Below, one piece after another: positions 26,394 to 37,854 of a stretch of 64,000 nt of DNA. This DNA comes from Cryptomeria japonica (Eukaryota > Streptophyta > Pinopsida > Cupressales > Cupressaceae). Below the pieces are notes generated by a model. The model saw only the letters and a list, made by a program, of their open reading frames with translations, ran no database searches and had not been told where the DNA came from. Both the position numbers and the translations under genes were made by a program. Where the stretch lies: assembly GCF_030272615.1 (NCBI RefSeq), contig NC_081410.1:142134849-142198848 (forward strand), written 5' to 3'. How positions within the stretch are numbered: position 1 is the first letter of the stretch; the number at the start of each line of letters is the position of its first letter.

Positions 26394-27514
26394 TGTTGGC
26401 ATCTTTGATGATTATGTTGTGATTGTCATTGATGGACACACACTTGCATTGAGATCACTTTTGTATGTATAGGTTAAAGCTCAACCGGTACTTGTTCCAA
26501 CCGGTATGATGCATTATAGTCCTTAGACTATTGGTGTTTTGCAGAAAGTGATTACCAATCTGAAGCGGTATGTAGACCCCAAGCGGTTCGAGGATATCAA
26601 GCGGTACGAAGGATCAAAGCGGCAGAACACATATTTCCCAGTCTTCATTTTGTCAAACCGGCAACCAGTATTTTGCTTAAATTGGTAATTTGTATGAACC
26701 GGTAATACTCTATGATGAGTTACCAACCGACATTTTGTGATGAGTTACCATCCACCGATTGTTTGACGGTGCCGACACTTCAACGGTGCTTTTTGTGTCG
26801 TGTTACAGAATATGTCTAGATGCATTGAACCTAGGAAATTGTATTGTAATCCTATTGGACTGACATGAAATCAGATTCCTTTAAAAGGACATCATGTCTA
26901 GGGTTTTAGGTTGTTGCTAAGGTTTAAGGTGGTTGATGAGTTAGAGAGAGTATGAATGTGTTGAAGACTGAAGTAATGCTGGAATGCACTAGGAACGAGC
27001 TACCAAGGATCTAACCAAGCAACCTGTGCTATTAGCTAGATCACTCACTTGTTGATTACTCACATCTTCGACAAGTTTGAAGCCCTTAACCGGGTAGGCC
27101 CAAAAGCCTGTTGTAAATCCTCTAACAAGGTGGTTCACATCTGTGGATCCAAAATCCTCTAGCAAGGTAGTCTTTAATCGAACTTATCTCCTAATAGAGA
27201 TTGAGATTCCTAACAGGATCTGTTCTAGTAAAGAACATTGTATGACTTTAACCGGTCTTGTTCCTATTCTGCAAATAGTTACTTGTGAGTTCCATCTCAC
27301 CATGGTTTTTCCCATTTGGGTTTCCACGTCAAAATCTCTTGTGTTATGATGTTTGTTCTTTTGTGGGTGAATGCATTATTTGCTATTTGGTTTGCATGTG
27401 TGCTAACCGGTTTGTTTGCTAAACTGTTTTACCGGTTTACTGTTAGTCTAGCAAAGTGTTTAAGTACATTGATTTTTGGCATACTAATTCACCCCCCCCT
27501 CTTAGTATTCATCA
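26394..27514 (+). repeat. 5' LTR of the pol-less element
   Basis: It is 1,121 bp and nearly identical to 33017-34137. It ends TTCATCA, with the PBS starting 2 bases later. Confidence 0.9.
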
Positions 27515-27516
27515 AT

Positions 27517-27530
27517 TGGTATCAGAGCCT
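27517..27530 (+). promoter_or_regulatory. Primer binding site of the pol-less element
   Basis: TGGTATCAGAGCC, the standard initiator-methionine tRNA primer site of plant copia elements. Confidence 0.85.
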
Positions 27531-27564
27531 ACCTTTCTATAAGTTTAACCACTTGGAAAGAGAT

Positions 27565-29129
27565 ATGGGGGAATACACATTGAGGGAACTTACTCATCGA
27601 CTCACTCAGTCTGAGCAAGCCTATGATGATCTTATGGTCAAATATAAGGCATCTCAAGCAAAAAGGAGAGAACATGCTGAAAAGCTGATGGAGCTATCTG
27701 AAAATAGTTCCTCTGATGAAGCAGACATGGAAGCCCTGATTCAAAAAGTAGAAAAGCTAAATGAATCCAATTCCAACCTGAGAAAAGAATTGGAAGGATT
27801 AACTATTCGAATGTGTCAAGAGCTTGAGAACCGGAGGAAAGCTGAAGATCTGGTCAAAGACAAAGATCGTGAAAACTCCAAGCTGAAGCAAGAGATCAAT
27901 GCCCTAACTGCTCAACTCCATGCGAGCAAAATGGAAAAGGAAGACATGCAAGGAGAACTGAACATTGCCATCTCTGAAAATGAAAACCTGATGGAAACAA
28001 ATGCTGCTATTTCCAAAGAACTCTCTGAGTCAAAGGAAATACTTGCTAAGTAATCCAATTCCAACCTGAGAAAAGAATTGGAAGGACTAACTAGTCGAAT
28101 GTGTCAAGAGCTTGAGAACCGGAGGAAAGCTGAAGATCTGGTCAAAGACAAAGATCGTGAAAACTCCAAGCTGAAGCAAGAGATCAATGCCCTAACTGCT
28201 CAACTCCATGCGAGCAAAGTGGAAAAGGAAGACATGCAAGGAGAACAGAACATTGCCATCTCTGAAAATAATAACCTGATGGAAACAAATGCTGCTATTT
28301 CCAAAGAACTCTCTGAGTCAAAGGAAATACTTGCTAAGTTCAACAGAGTACTGTCAATCTAGAGCAAAAGCTTGAATCTGCCAAACCTTTCAAGAATACT
28401 GATGGACTTGGTTATTCCGGTCATGAGGAAGGTGAGACCTCTGGTACAAATGCTGGAGCATCAAAGAAACAACCGGCATCAAAGGATAGAGGTAAGCAAA
28501 AGTTTAAACCTTTTTGCCTTAACTGTCTTAAAGAAGAACATACTGCCAATGTGTGTAGGAGTAAGACTTACAATAATTTTCCTTATTTTCTAAATGATAA
28601 GCCTAGATCCTATAAATTCAATGGTAACTGTTATGCATGCAACAAGTTTGGGCATAGAGCATCTGAATGCAGGTCTGTTATGAACAACACTGGAAGATAT
28701 CCTCAGAGGACTCAAGGAGTTGGTCCTGAACTTTTTGTGAACTGGAATCACAACCGGTTTAATGCCTTCAATCATCAGTCAAGAAGTGGTGGCTATCAAG
28801 CGGCAACCGGATGGAGAGCAAACTGTTTGATCTGTCATGATCATGGTCACACTGCTGCAACATGCAGGAGGAAGAACGACAACATGAATAATGGACCTTG
28901 GAGAGCACCTGGAATGGTCTGCTATCATTGCAACAAACCGGGTCACATTGCCAGATTCTGCAGATCAAGAAAGAACATATCGGATGACATATCGGTCACT
29001 CCGGAAGGAAAGATTGATATTGACACTGTTCTAGCGGATATGAACAAAACCTGGAAGAAGAAACCAGCAGTGTTGCAAGAAGAACCGGTTTCTGCACCTA
29101 GTGTGGAAATATCGGAACTGGCAAACTAA
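27565..29129 (+). pseudogene. Gag-like protein with coiled coil and four zinc knuckles
   Basis: The ATG at 27565 opens a Glu/Lys-rich coiled-coil region (MGEYTLREL onward). A 288-bp in-frame duplication creates a TAA stop at 28051. A frameshift near 28345 moves the rest to another frame. Four CCHC knuckles follow, near 28515 (CLNCLKEEHTANVC), 28629 (CYACNKFGHRASEC), 28824 (CLICHDHGHTAATC) and 28920 (CYHCNKPGHIARFC). Such knuckles bind RNA in retroelement Gag proteins. The UBN2-type N-terminal domain of copia-1 Gag is absent. The frame closes at 29129 without running into a protease. Confidence 0.75.
27766..28341 (+). repeat. 288-bp tandem duplication inside the gag-like gene
   Basis: TCCAATTCCAACCTGAGAAA begins at 27766 and 28054. 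The copies differ at only a few bases. The length is 96 codons, so the reading frame is kept, but the junction reads AAG TAA TCC and adds a stop. Confidence 0.9.
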
Positions 29130-29571
29130 GCATCAGAAAAGCTTAAGGAGAGCAAACGGTGAAACACTACGAACCCCCGGTTTACACCGGTAAAAGACCT
29201 TAACCGATATGTGATACCTGTCATTTGGCAGAAGACTGGAAACAGTAACAGGCAAATTAGGGTTTACGCCCTAATGGTGGAGCATTTATTACGGTAGGTG
29301 AGGAATATGTTTAAAAGGAATTTTCAAATCATTTCTCACTATCATTTTTCAAGCGAAGAAGTTTTTCAAGTGCAGAGCGAAGAAAAAGTGATTTGTGTTG
29401 CGATTCAAAGAAATCTCGAAACCCTGAGAAGATTCAGAAGCAAATTTCAAACAGTCAAAAGAAGAACTCAAAGCGGTGATTCAGCAACCGACGAAATGGA
29501 AGGCGAAGTGGAATTTGCAAGCCCTAAACTCCCGATTTCCGAAAGGTACTTCTCGAGTTTTCTATTTTGTC

Positions 29572-30945
29572 ATGGCTTCCGCATCTCATGATAGTTCTAG
29601 TGCAACTGTCGATTCTATGGATTTCATTCAAAGAAAATCGAAATATAATGCCTTGTCTCAAGTACCGACTGGGGTTATAGTAGAAGAAGGGATTTTAGAT
29701 TACATAGACTGCAAGATCGAAGACCTAGGGTCTCTTGTGATCCATTCTCAGCTAGATCTATTCTGTGGGAAGGATAAAAAGATCAAACCGGAGTATAGCA
29801 TCTTGGAGAAGAAAAAGCTTCACAATGCGGTTTACTTCCTAGAGGATTTCACAGATGACCACATTAGAATCATTTTAAGCAGAGTTCATGGTGACAAGAT
29901 GTACCTAGAGTGGACGCATGATATCACACCGCAAGCTATTCATGCCGTCACCGGTTTCTGCAATACAGGGGAAGTGCCAGCCCTAAGGAAGGTCAGCAAG
30001 ACTGAAATGTCCAAGCTCACCGGTTCAGTGAGCAACTCACGTGGCATGACCGTCAACTCAATCAAGGATGATCTGGTCAAGTATGCCTGCATGGTGATAG
30101 GCTACCAGACATTCTCTGCCAGCAGAATTAACTCTGTATCTACTGCAGCGGTAAATGCCGCTTATCGGATGATTAAAGAAGATGCATCGTTTGACCTATG
30201 CACCTGTATGCAAAGACAACTTATGTTGAATCTTAAGTCAATCAAACAGGATAATGCACTAAGATTCAAGTTTGGACAACTACTGGTAGGGTTATTTTTC
30301 TACTTCCAAGGTTATTTCCCAGGAGTTGGAGATATTCAATGGTCTGTCGACCAACCGGTTACCAAGCAGATCAAAGAGAGCCTGCAAGCAGTTGGAACCG
30401 GTTACCCTGAAGTTCTGAACAAGTACTTTGATGAGTTCAGGCGCAAGATGAGCCAAAGGATAAGGATATCCGGTGACATTGTCAAGAAATATGAAGAGGA
30501 TATCTGCTCTATCATCAATGTGGATGAATGCATAATGGAGGCCGTTGAGCCCAAACAAGAAGAAGTAGAGCCTATGGGCTATGAGGTGATGTATGATATT
30601 CTGGACGGGTATGCTTCTACCCTAATTGCCTCACCCCTAGATCCCAAGGCAAAGAGAACCGACACCTATCTGGAAAGGGTTGCACCGGTTGTAGAACTTC
30701 TTGAAAAGAAAGGAAAGGCAGTACCTTCGGCATCGGCATCGGCATTGGCATCGACATCGGCATTAGTTACTGCAGCAAGTCCCAAAGTGACCAAGCGGTC
30801 ACCTGCAAAGATGAAACCGGAAGCGGCACCTGCCAAAGTCTTCGAGACGAAGAGGAAGACAAGGAATAACTCTCCGGACTCAGAAGAAACTATGTCTAAG
30901 GAAAAACCCAAGAAGACTAGACACGCAAAGAAAAAGACAAAATGA
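29572..30945 (+). CDS. Unknown 457-residue ORF of the pol-less element
   Basis: The ORF is uninterrupted from ATG (MASASHDSSS) to TGA, which is notable next to the broken gag gene. The N-terminal ~300 residues look globular, with a helix-rich core (LLVGLFFYFQGYFPGVGD near 30290). The C-terminal ~110 residues are low-complexity Ala/Ser then Lys-rich and end KKKTK, like a nuclear localisation signal. No nuclease, RT or integrase motif is visible. The layout (folded N-half, disordered basic tail) recalls the 'putative plant transposon protein' domain in plant LTR elements, but I cannot confirm homology by eye. It lies between the gag-like gene and the Lys/Glu-rich ORF. Confidence 0.6.
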   Translation: MASASHDSSSATVDSMDFIQRKSKYNALSQVPTGVIVEEGILDYIDCKIEDLGSLVIHSQLDLFCGKDKKIKPEYSILEKKKLHNAVYFLEDFTDDHIRIILSRVHGDKMYLEWTHDITPQAIHAVTGFCNTGEVPALRKVSKTEMSKLTGSVSNSRGMTVNSIKDDLVKYACMVIGYQTFSASRINSVSTAAVNAAYRMIKEDASFDLCTCMQRQLMLNLKSIKQDNALRFKFGQLLVGLFFYFQGYFPGVGDIQWSVDQPVTKQIKESLQAVGTGYPEVLNKYFDEFRRKMSQRIRISGDIVKKYEEDICSIINVDECIMEAVEPKQEEVEPMGYEVMYDILDGYASTLIASPLDPKAKRTDTYLERVAPVVELLEKKGKAVPSASASALASTSALVTAASPKVTKRSPAKMKPEAAPAKVFETKRKTRNNSPDSEETMSKEKPKKTRHAKKKTK

Positions 30946-30971
30946 ACCGGCATCATCGACACCGGTAAATA

Positions 30972-32763
30972 TTGACATTTCTTCCTAGAAACCTTTTGAC
31001 ACATTGTCAAAGAACTATAAAAAATATTAGGAGAAAAGTGTTGAATGATTTGATTGATTGTTTTGATGATTTCAATGATGATGAAAAAGAAGCAGTTGAA
31101 CAAGAAATCATTAAGTATTTATGTGTTAATGACCAGTCGCCTTCAGAAATTAGATCTGAGACACCGGATTCTTTGTATAATTCCTTAGAAAATAAATGAC
31201 GCATTGCCATAGAAAAGAAACAGGAAATGAGAGAAATTTTTCGCTCAACATTTTCCTGATGTATCAAATTGAGAACTGTTTGAAGTTATGAATAAATACA
31301 AAGGCCTCTTCTTCATGAGAAGAAGAAGACTCTTGTTACTGGAAGGAAAGGGTCAAGAAGTGCTCAAGAATACACATACTCTTGCTCTAGAAGCTCTTAA
31401 GATGCATCAAGTGGCTGAAGCCAACAAGAAGGCTGAGCAAGAACCGGCAATAACAAAACCGGATGAAATGTTTGATAATGAAGGAAAACCGGTTACTGAA
31501 CCCATAGACACTATTGATGTCGATGCTCTGGATGTAGAGGATGTTGCTCAGGGTACACCATCAGAAGCAACAGAACATGAGAAGCAGGCAGAATAGGTAA
31601 ATAAGCAAAAGGAAGCAGAGGACAAAAAGGAGGAAGAAAAGAAGCAAGCGGAAAAGAAGAAAGAAGAGGAGGATAAAGAAGAGGAGAAGAGGAAAAAGGC
31701 AGAGGAGAAGAAGAAGAAGGATGAAGAAGAGAAGAGAAAGAAAGAAGAGGTAAAGAAGAAGGATGAAGAGGAGAAGAGGAAGAAGGAAGAGGAGAAGAAG
31801 CAGCAGGAAGAGGAGCAGAAGAAAAAGGACGAAGAAGAAGAGAAGCAGAGGAAAGAAGAGGAAAAGAAAAAGGCAGAAGAAGAAAAATTAAGAGCTACAT
31901 AGAAAGCAAAAGCGGCAAAAAGCACTCAGATGGAGACTCCAAAGGCAACCGGCAGTCAAGCCAAACCGGCTGACCTCACCAATCCTATTGACCTCCAGTC
32001 TGCAAACGAAATAGAGCTGCTACAGAGCATTAAAGTTGCTCAAGAATGCCTTGAAGTGTTAAGGAGGAAGAAGGAGCAAGATGTGATCCAAGCTGCGGTG
32101 GACACTCTTACCGGTCTGTTACCCAACACAAACCTCCTCAATACTGATTCATCTTTGGCACAATTGAAGCTCCTATGCACCGTAGTGGATGATCAAGTGC
32201 AGAGCCTAGAAGAGGTAGTAGAGGCAAATGCCAAGAAAGAGCATCAAAAAGCTCTCAACGTTGCCCTAGTGAAAAAGCTAAATGAGCTCCGGTTGGATCT
32301 GCAAAAAGCACAAAAAGACATAAGGAATGCTCTGGATGAGGGGAATCTACTACTAAGTAAGATTTGCCAACCCCATCTCTTCTGTGATGATGTGCTTGTA
32401 CAGAAGCAAAAGCTACAAACTGACTTGCAGCTATATATGAGCACCTTCAAGCCGCCGTATGACTCTTTTACAGCTTATGGGCAAACCGTTCACTGGTTTC
32501 ATATCAAGTCTGCCAAAATAGAGTTGGAAATCAGCAACCGGACTCGAGATTTGCAGGAACTCCAACTAGTTCTACTCCCACGCCTGCAGATACTTCAAAA
32601 ATGTTATCTCAATCTGGATGCCTTAACAGTGACTCAAGAGATGAGCACAATTGACGCCATGGAAGAGCAGGTCTCCCAGATGCAGACACAGAAAGAAGTG
32701 GCTACCTCCAAATCAGTTTTGACAAGTTTTATTCTTTATTGTTATAAACTCTTATTCTTTTAA
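30972..32763 (+). pseudogene. Lys/Glu-rich ORF region with two in-frame TAG stops
   Basis: An acidic segment (30972-31199, DDFNDDEKEAVEQE) precedes a frame that opens with ATG at 31288 and stays open to 32763 except for TAG at 31594 and TAG near 31900. Between the stops lies about 100 residues of almost pure Lys/Glu/Arg/Gln, probably a long single helix. After the second stop a helical region follows (LQSANEIELLQSIKVAQECLEVL onward, about 260 residues). It may be one protein in intact relatives, perhaps joined to the preceding ORF. No known domain was recognised. Confidence 0.5.
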
Positions 32764-33016
32764 TACTAATGAAACAAGGGTTGGTCTGCAATATTATTTT
32801 TGTCATTGTTGGCAAAGGGGGAGAAGTATAAATTTTGAATGTTTTGATGTATACTTTCATGTTATTTCTGTTAAGAAGTAGTATACATTGTATTTTCTGC
32901 AAAAGGGATAGTGTATATGCTTAGGGGGAGTAATTTTTATTATGGCATATTTTTGTTGTAAAACACTTAGAGGTCAAAATTTCCTAAGTGTTGCCATCAA
33001 TGCCAAAGGGGGAGAT

Positions 33017-34137
33017 TGTTGGCATCTTTGATGATTATGTTGTGATTGTCATTGATGGACACACACTTGCATTGAGATCACTTTTGTATGTATAAGTTAA
33101 AGCTCAACCAGTACTTGTTCCAACCGGTATGATGCATTATAGTCCTTAGACTATTGGTGTTTTGCAGAAAGTGATTACCAATCTGAAGCGGTATGTAGAC
33201 CCCAAGCGGTTCGAGGATCTCAAGCGGTACGAAGGATCAAAGCGGCAGAACACATATTTCCCAGTCTTCATTTTGTCAAACCGGCAACTGGTATTTTGCT
33301 TAAACCGGTATTTTGTATGAACCGGTAATACTCTGTCATGAGTTACCAACTGGCATTTTGTGATGAGTTACCATCCACCGATTGTTTGACGATGCTGACA
33401 CTTCAACGGTGCTTTTTGTGTCGTGTTACAGAATATGTCTAGATGCATTGAACCTAGGAAATTGTATTGTAATCCTATTGGACCAACATGAAATCAGATT
33501 CCTTTAAAAGGACATCATGTCTAGGGTTTTAGGTTGTTGCTAGGGTTTAAGGTGGTTGATGAGTTAGAGAGAGTATGAATGTGTAGAAGACTGAAGTAAT
33601 GCTGGAATGCATTAGGAACGAGCTATCAAGGATCTAACCAAGCAATCTGTGATATTAGCTAGATCACTCACCTGTTGATTACTCACATCTTCGACAAGTC
33701 TGAAGCCCTTAACCGGGTAGGCCCAAAAGCCTGTTGTAAATCCTCTAACAAGGTGGTTCACATATGTGGATCTAAAATCCTCTAGCAAGGTAGTCTTTAA
33801 TCGGACTTATCTCCTAACAGAGATTGAGATTCCTAACAGGATCTGTTCTGGTAAAGAACATTGTATGACCTTAACCGGTCTTGTTCCTATTCTGCAAATA
33901 GTTACTTATGAGTTCCATCTCACCGTGGTTTTTCCCATTTAGGTTTCCACGTCAAAATCTCGTGTTATGGTGTTTGTGCTTCTGTGGGTGAATGCATTAT
34001 TTGCTATTTGGTTTGCATGTGTGCTAACCGGTTTGTCTGCTAAACTGTTTTACCGGTTTACTGTTAGTCTAGCAAAGTGTTTTAAGTACATTGATTTTTG
34101 GCATACTAATTCACCCCCCCCTCCTTAGTATTCATCA
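33017..34137 (+). repeat. 3' LTR of the pol-less element
   Basis: 1,121 bp, preceded by the polypurine tract and followed by AGGGT. Confidence 0.9.
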
Positions 34138-34326
34138 AGGGTAAGCTCTAACAGGCTTGTTGTTGAAATCCTCTAACCAGGTGATCCATTAGCTTGGATT
34201 TGAAATCCTCCACTGAGGTTGCCTCTAACAGGGTATTACCTTTAATAGGGTATTTGTAGTCAATCCCTTAACCGAGTGGTCCTTAACCAGATCCGTTCCT
34301 AACAGAACATTATTGTATAAGCTTCT

Positions 34327-35834
34327 TGTTAATGCATGATAGCCTCGGTAAGATAAATGATTGAATTAGAGATAAATGAAGTCTCTCATTCAAACATTTA
34401 TTATCGTGAGGGGGCACGATCAAGTGGTGTCTTGATCGGCCATGTCTAAAAGACATGGCCGGTCAAGGCATCGCTTGACCGTACCCAACCCATTACATAT
34501 AACAAATGAAATGTGTGAGAATAGACATTTTGAAATAAAAATGCTCCTCCTCTCCTGCAACATAAAAGAAGACAATCAGATTTATACAACAATTCAGTGA
34601 TAGATAGTAAATAGAAGAAGATAATTTTAATTATGATCCACAAAATTAACATGGTATCAGAGCCAGGTTTCCTTCTATAAAGCCTAACCGCCTAAAGGAA
34701 GATCCGATTAAGATTAGATTGATATCTCCTTGAAAGTCTCGAATATGGCCACATTGCAAGAACTTGTCCTCTCAAACTTAAACTACAAGCGTCCCTTGCT
34801 GAAGTCAGAAATTCAAACGTATGTTCAGAAAAATATGTTCTCTAGAAGAAACTCAAGATACCTTGTGATTGAGAGGGAGCTTACTAATCAAGATTGAGCA
34901 CTTCTGAGGTAAAAATTGTAAATATTGATTATTATTATTAATACTAATAATTATTTTATGGGCCATGTGTAAATCATAAGGAATTGACGACTTCCAAATG
35001 ATTTCCACTTGTATTTTTGAGGTTATTGGAAGGTGACGATCTTACAATAGAATGGCCGACTGAGGCAATCCACGTAAGAGCTCATGGATAGAATCGCCAA
35101 CTGAGGCAATCCACGTAAGAGCTTGTGGATAGAATCGCCGACTGAGGCAATCCACGTAAGAGCTCATGGATAGAATCGCCGACTGAGGCAATCCACGTGA
35201 GAGCTCATGGATAGAATTGCCGACTGAGGCAATCGCCGACTGAGGCAATCCATGTGAGAGCTCATGGATAGAATCGCCGATTGAGGCAATCCACACAAGA
35301 GCTTGTGGATAGAATCGCCGACTGAGGCAATCCACACAAGAGCTTATGTATAGAATCGCTGACAGAGGCAATCCACTCGAGTTTGTGAATAGAATCGCCA
35401 ACAGAGGCAATTCACATCTTGAAACTATGGTCCCAAGATAAGCATCATACGATTTATGAATATTGCTCCCAATACCTTTTACATTTATCTTACCTATCTA
35501 AGAGGGAGTGTTAATGCATGATAGCCTCGGTAAGATAAATGATTGAATGAGAGATAAATGAAGTCTTTCATTCAAACATTTATTATTGTGAGGGGGCACG
35601 ATCAAGTGATGTCTTGATCGGTCATGTCCAAAAGACATGGCCGGTCAAGGCATCGCTTGACCGTACCCAGCCCACTACATATACCAAATGAAATGTGTGA
35701 GAATGGACATTTTGAAATAAAAATGCTCCTCCTCTCCTGCAACATAAAAGAAGACAATCAGATTTATATAACAATTCAGTGATAGATAACACATAGAAGA
35801 AGATAAATTTTAATTCTGATCCACAAAATTAACA
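34327..35834 (+). mobile_element. TRIM-like non-autonomous LTR element with internal tandem repeats
   Basis: It is 1,508 bp, flanked by CTTCT (34322-34326 and 35835-35839). The LTRs are 34327-34651 (325 bp) and 35519-35834 (316 bp), TGTTAATGC to AACA. The PBS TGGTATCAGAGCC starts at 34652 and a polypurine tract AGAGGGAG precedes the 3' LTR. The 867-bp interior has no coding frame of interest; over a third of it is a 41-bp tandem array. It sits in the copia-1 3' LTR, 190 bp from the pol-less element. Confidence 0.9.
35048..35415 (+). repeat. 41-bp tandem array, about nine copies
   Basis: The unit contains GCCGACTGAGGCAATCCACG and ends GAGCTCATGGATAGAATC. One truncated unit near 35220-35240 breaks the phase. 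The right-hand copies are the most diverged. Open frames across it on either strand simply reflect the period. Confidence 0.9.
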
Positions 35835-36252
35835 CTTCTAACTAGGTTTGGCTCCTAACAGGGCGAACTTCAGAAGAGTTCAAAGAATACTTGTGGGTAT
35901 TCATCCCCACCATGGTTTTTCCCATTTGGGTTTCTACGTGAAAAATCATTGTGTCAAGTGGTGAATGATTTTATGGAAGTGTTTTTGGTATGGTTGATAT
36001 GAATGATTGGTAAATCTACATAGATATATTTAAATGATTGGAAATTATCTGAAATATGTTATTATTGGTATTAGTGAAGTGATTTAAGGTTTTGGTCAAA
36101 TGGTATTTAAGTTTCAGATCTGTTGCATTATATCACTGAAGTATTAGGTCAATCGGTAAGGTTTAACAGTGCAGCTGCAGATTTGTTAAAGTGACCAAAC
36201 CGATAAACTTTGTGAGTTGTTTCTAAATTGAAAATAAGTTTGGTGAAAATTC

Positions 36253-37854
36253 TTGTGTGTGCAACAAGAGGTATTGAGATGCTTCTTGTGAGGCTTCTCA
36301 ACCTTGGGTGCACTACCTCTTATAGCTCAATTAGAGGTACATTAAGGAGTTGAATATATGCTAATCTCATTGTTTATTTCCTTAATTCACTTTCTACGTC
36401 TTTATTATATACATTTTGGCATGCCTACTAGGACCCTTCGTCCCAAATCTAATCCTTGTTTGATTTTTTTGTGAAGTTTAAACTTGCAAGTTCCAGTTTG
36501 ACATCTTTGACCTACGTTCAACACCTCCAATAAACAAATTCCTACATGCACTCTATTACAATGGCTCCATTTATGACCTAGGCACGACTCGACCCTACAC
36601 CTTTTAACTCATTTTCCACTTTTTAATGCTATTTTCTAGCATTTTTTCTCTCTGTGTAAGGATTTCTAACCTTTGGACTAATTTCATTTTTTAACCATTT
36701 AATTGTAGATTAACTCATTTATTTACAACTTTTCCACATCTTTTACCCACAAGTCAGTTCAATGCATTTTCTACCTAAATCATCACCTATATTTTCCTAC
36801 ACTGTCTACTTCACAAGTTAACACATCCAAGTTTGATGTTACCACCTCTAATCAATACATCTGCTTGCATTTTTCCAATTTAACGTCTTTGCTCTTAGAC
36901 ACAGATCACTCATTTCTCCTATTTTTAATCTTTCATTTCTTGTATTTTTCTTAGATTTTTTCTAGTTTTTTTAGTTTACCAACACACTAACCTTCTATTC
37001 TAACTTTTACCATGTGCTTTTTGCATTCTTACATCATTTTTTGGAAGATTTCACTCACTTTTGTTGAGTTGTTGCATAGGTCTTTGATTTGACACCTACA
37101 CTTTTTTGTTTGCCAACTCCACCTAAGATCAACATCTACATTCTGCATACGCTATGTCCACAAGTAAAGACTGTTAAACACCCAATTCCTCCTCCTATGG
37201 CCTTGAATTCCCTATTCCTTCCAAACTCCTTTCCTTGCAAGCCATTTTATTTCATCATGCCCAATGTTCTCGTTTGTGGGGTTTTTCATTCATTTCGAAT
37301 TGGAGATGTTCACAAATGTTTGACGACTTAGTATGCAAACGGAAGCACTCTCAAGGCAATCAATACAAGACAATCATCTATCACCTAATTGTCTAATGCT
37401 TGTAGCAAGGCCCACAACCCAAAAACTTGTATGATTAAGGATTTGATGTTTATACCAATTTTCATCTTCACAAGTACAACTAACTCTACAAATGTGGAAT
37501 CTGGTTCTAATTCTCTGCTTTGTACTGGTTGTAACTTGTCCCAATCATCCTTGGGAGTTGTAGATTATTGAATATGGGGTTGCACCTCATCCAATACACC
37601 AAACATGATAATCAACTTGGCTTTCTAATTAGCCTTGTCTAGCTTCCATTGATAACATAAGTTGCATGTTTGCGATGGTGCCATCCCCAAAGTGTTCAAA
37701 CTCGAGAAGTGTTTTGTCTTTGGTTTCCTAGGTAGAATAATTATTCCCTCTTAAAATTTGGAAATTTGGCAACATAATTCTTGGGACACTAGCAACCATG
37801 ACAATACACAATTTTTTTTAAACAATGCTTTTGAGTTTTTTATCAAAGAATTGA
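36253..37854. other. Gene-free stretch after the copia-1 break
   Basis: AT-rich, with C-rich tracts on the plus strand. It starts exactly where the copia-1 3' LTR breaks off. I recognise no gene or element; it could be an old retroelement on the minus strand, but no motif supports that. Confidence 0.4.

Larger units (their letters stand above)
26394..34137 (+). mobile_element. Pol-less LTR retroelement (7.7 kb) nested in the copia-1 3' LTR
   Basis: It has a perfect 5-bp target duplication AGGGT (26389-26393 and 34138-34142) and two 1,121-bp LTRs with TGTTGG...TTCATCA ends. The PBS TGGTATCAGAGCC starts at 27517. A polypurine tract AAAGGGGGAGAT abuts the 3' LTR. The internal 5.5 kb encodes a zinc-knuckle gag-like protein (broken), a clean 457-residue unknown ORF, and a Lys/Glu-rich ORF with two TAG stops. 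I find no protease, integrase, RT or RNase H motif in any frame, so it must depend on another element. The two LTRs differ by only a few percent by eye, so it is younger than copia-1. Confidence 0.9.
19439..36252 (+). mobile_element. Ty1-copia retrotransposon 'copia-1', decayed, with two nested insertions
   Basis: The 5' LTR starts TGTTGGCATTGC. A PBS and a gag-protease-integrase-RT-RNase H order follow (copia type). The polypurine tract AAAAGGGGAGAA precedes the 3' LTR. The 3' LTR is split by a pol-less LTR element (26394-34137) and a TRIM-like element (34327-35834). It ends abruptly at 36252 compared with the 5' LTR, losing roughly the last 80 bp, so no right target duplication remains. Many stops and frameshifts show it is old and inactive. 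Confidence 0.9.

Noticed and set aside
31548-31925. 125-residue Ser/Phe-rich minus-strand ORF
   Set aside because: It is the antisense shadow of the Lys/Glu-rich coding repeat.
35042-35410. 122-residue minus-strand ORF with repeated Leu/Ser/Pro-rich units
   Set aside because: It is the translation of the 41-bp tandem array inside a TRIM-like element, with no start context or domain.
35048-35415. CRISPR-like array
   Set aside because: The units are contiguous tandem repeats with no unique spacers, in a plant retroelement.
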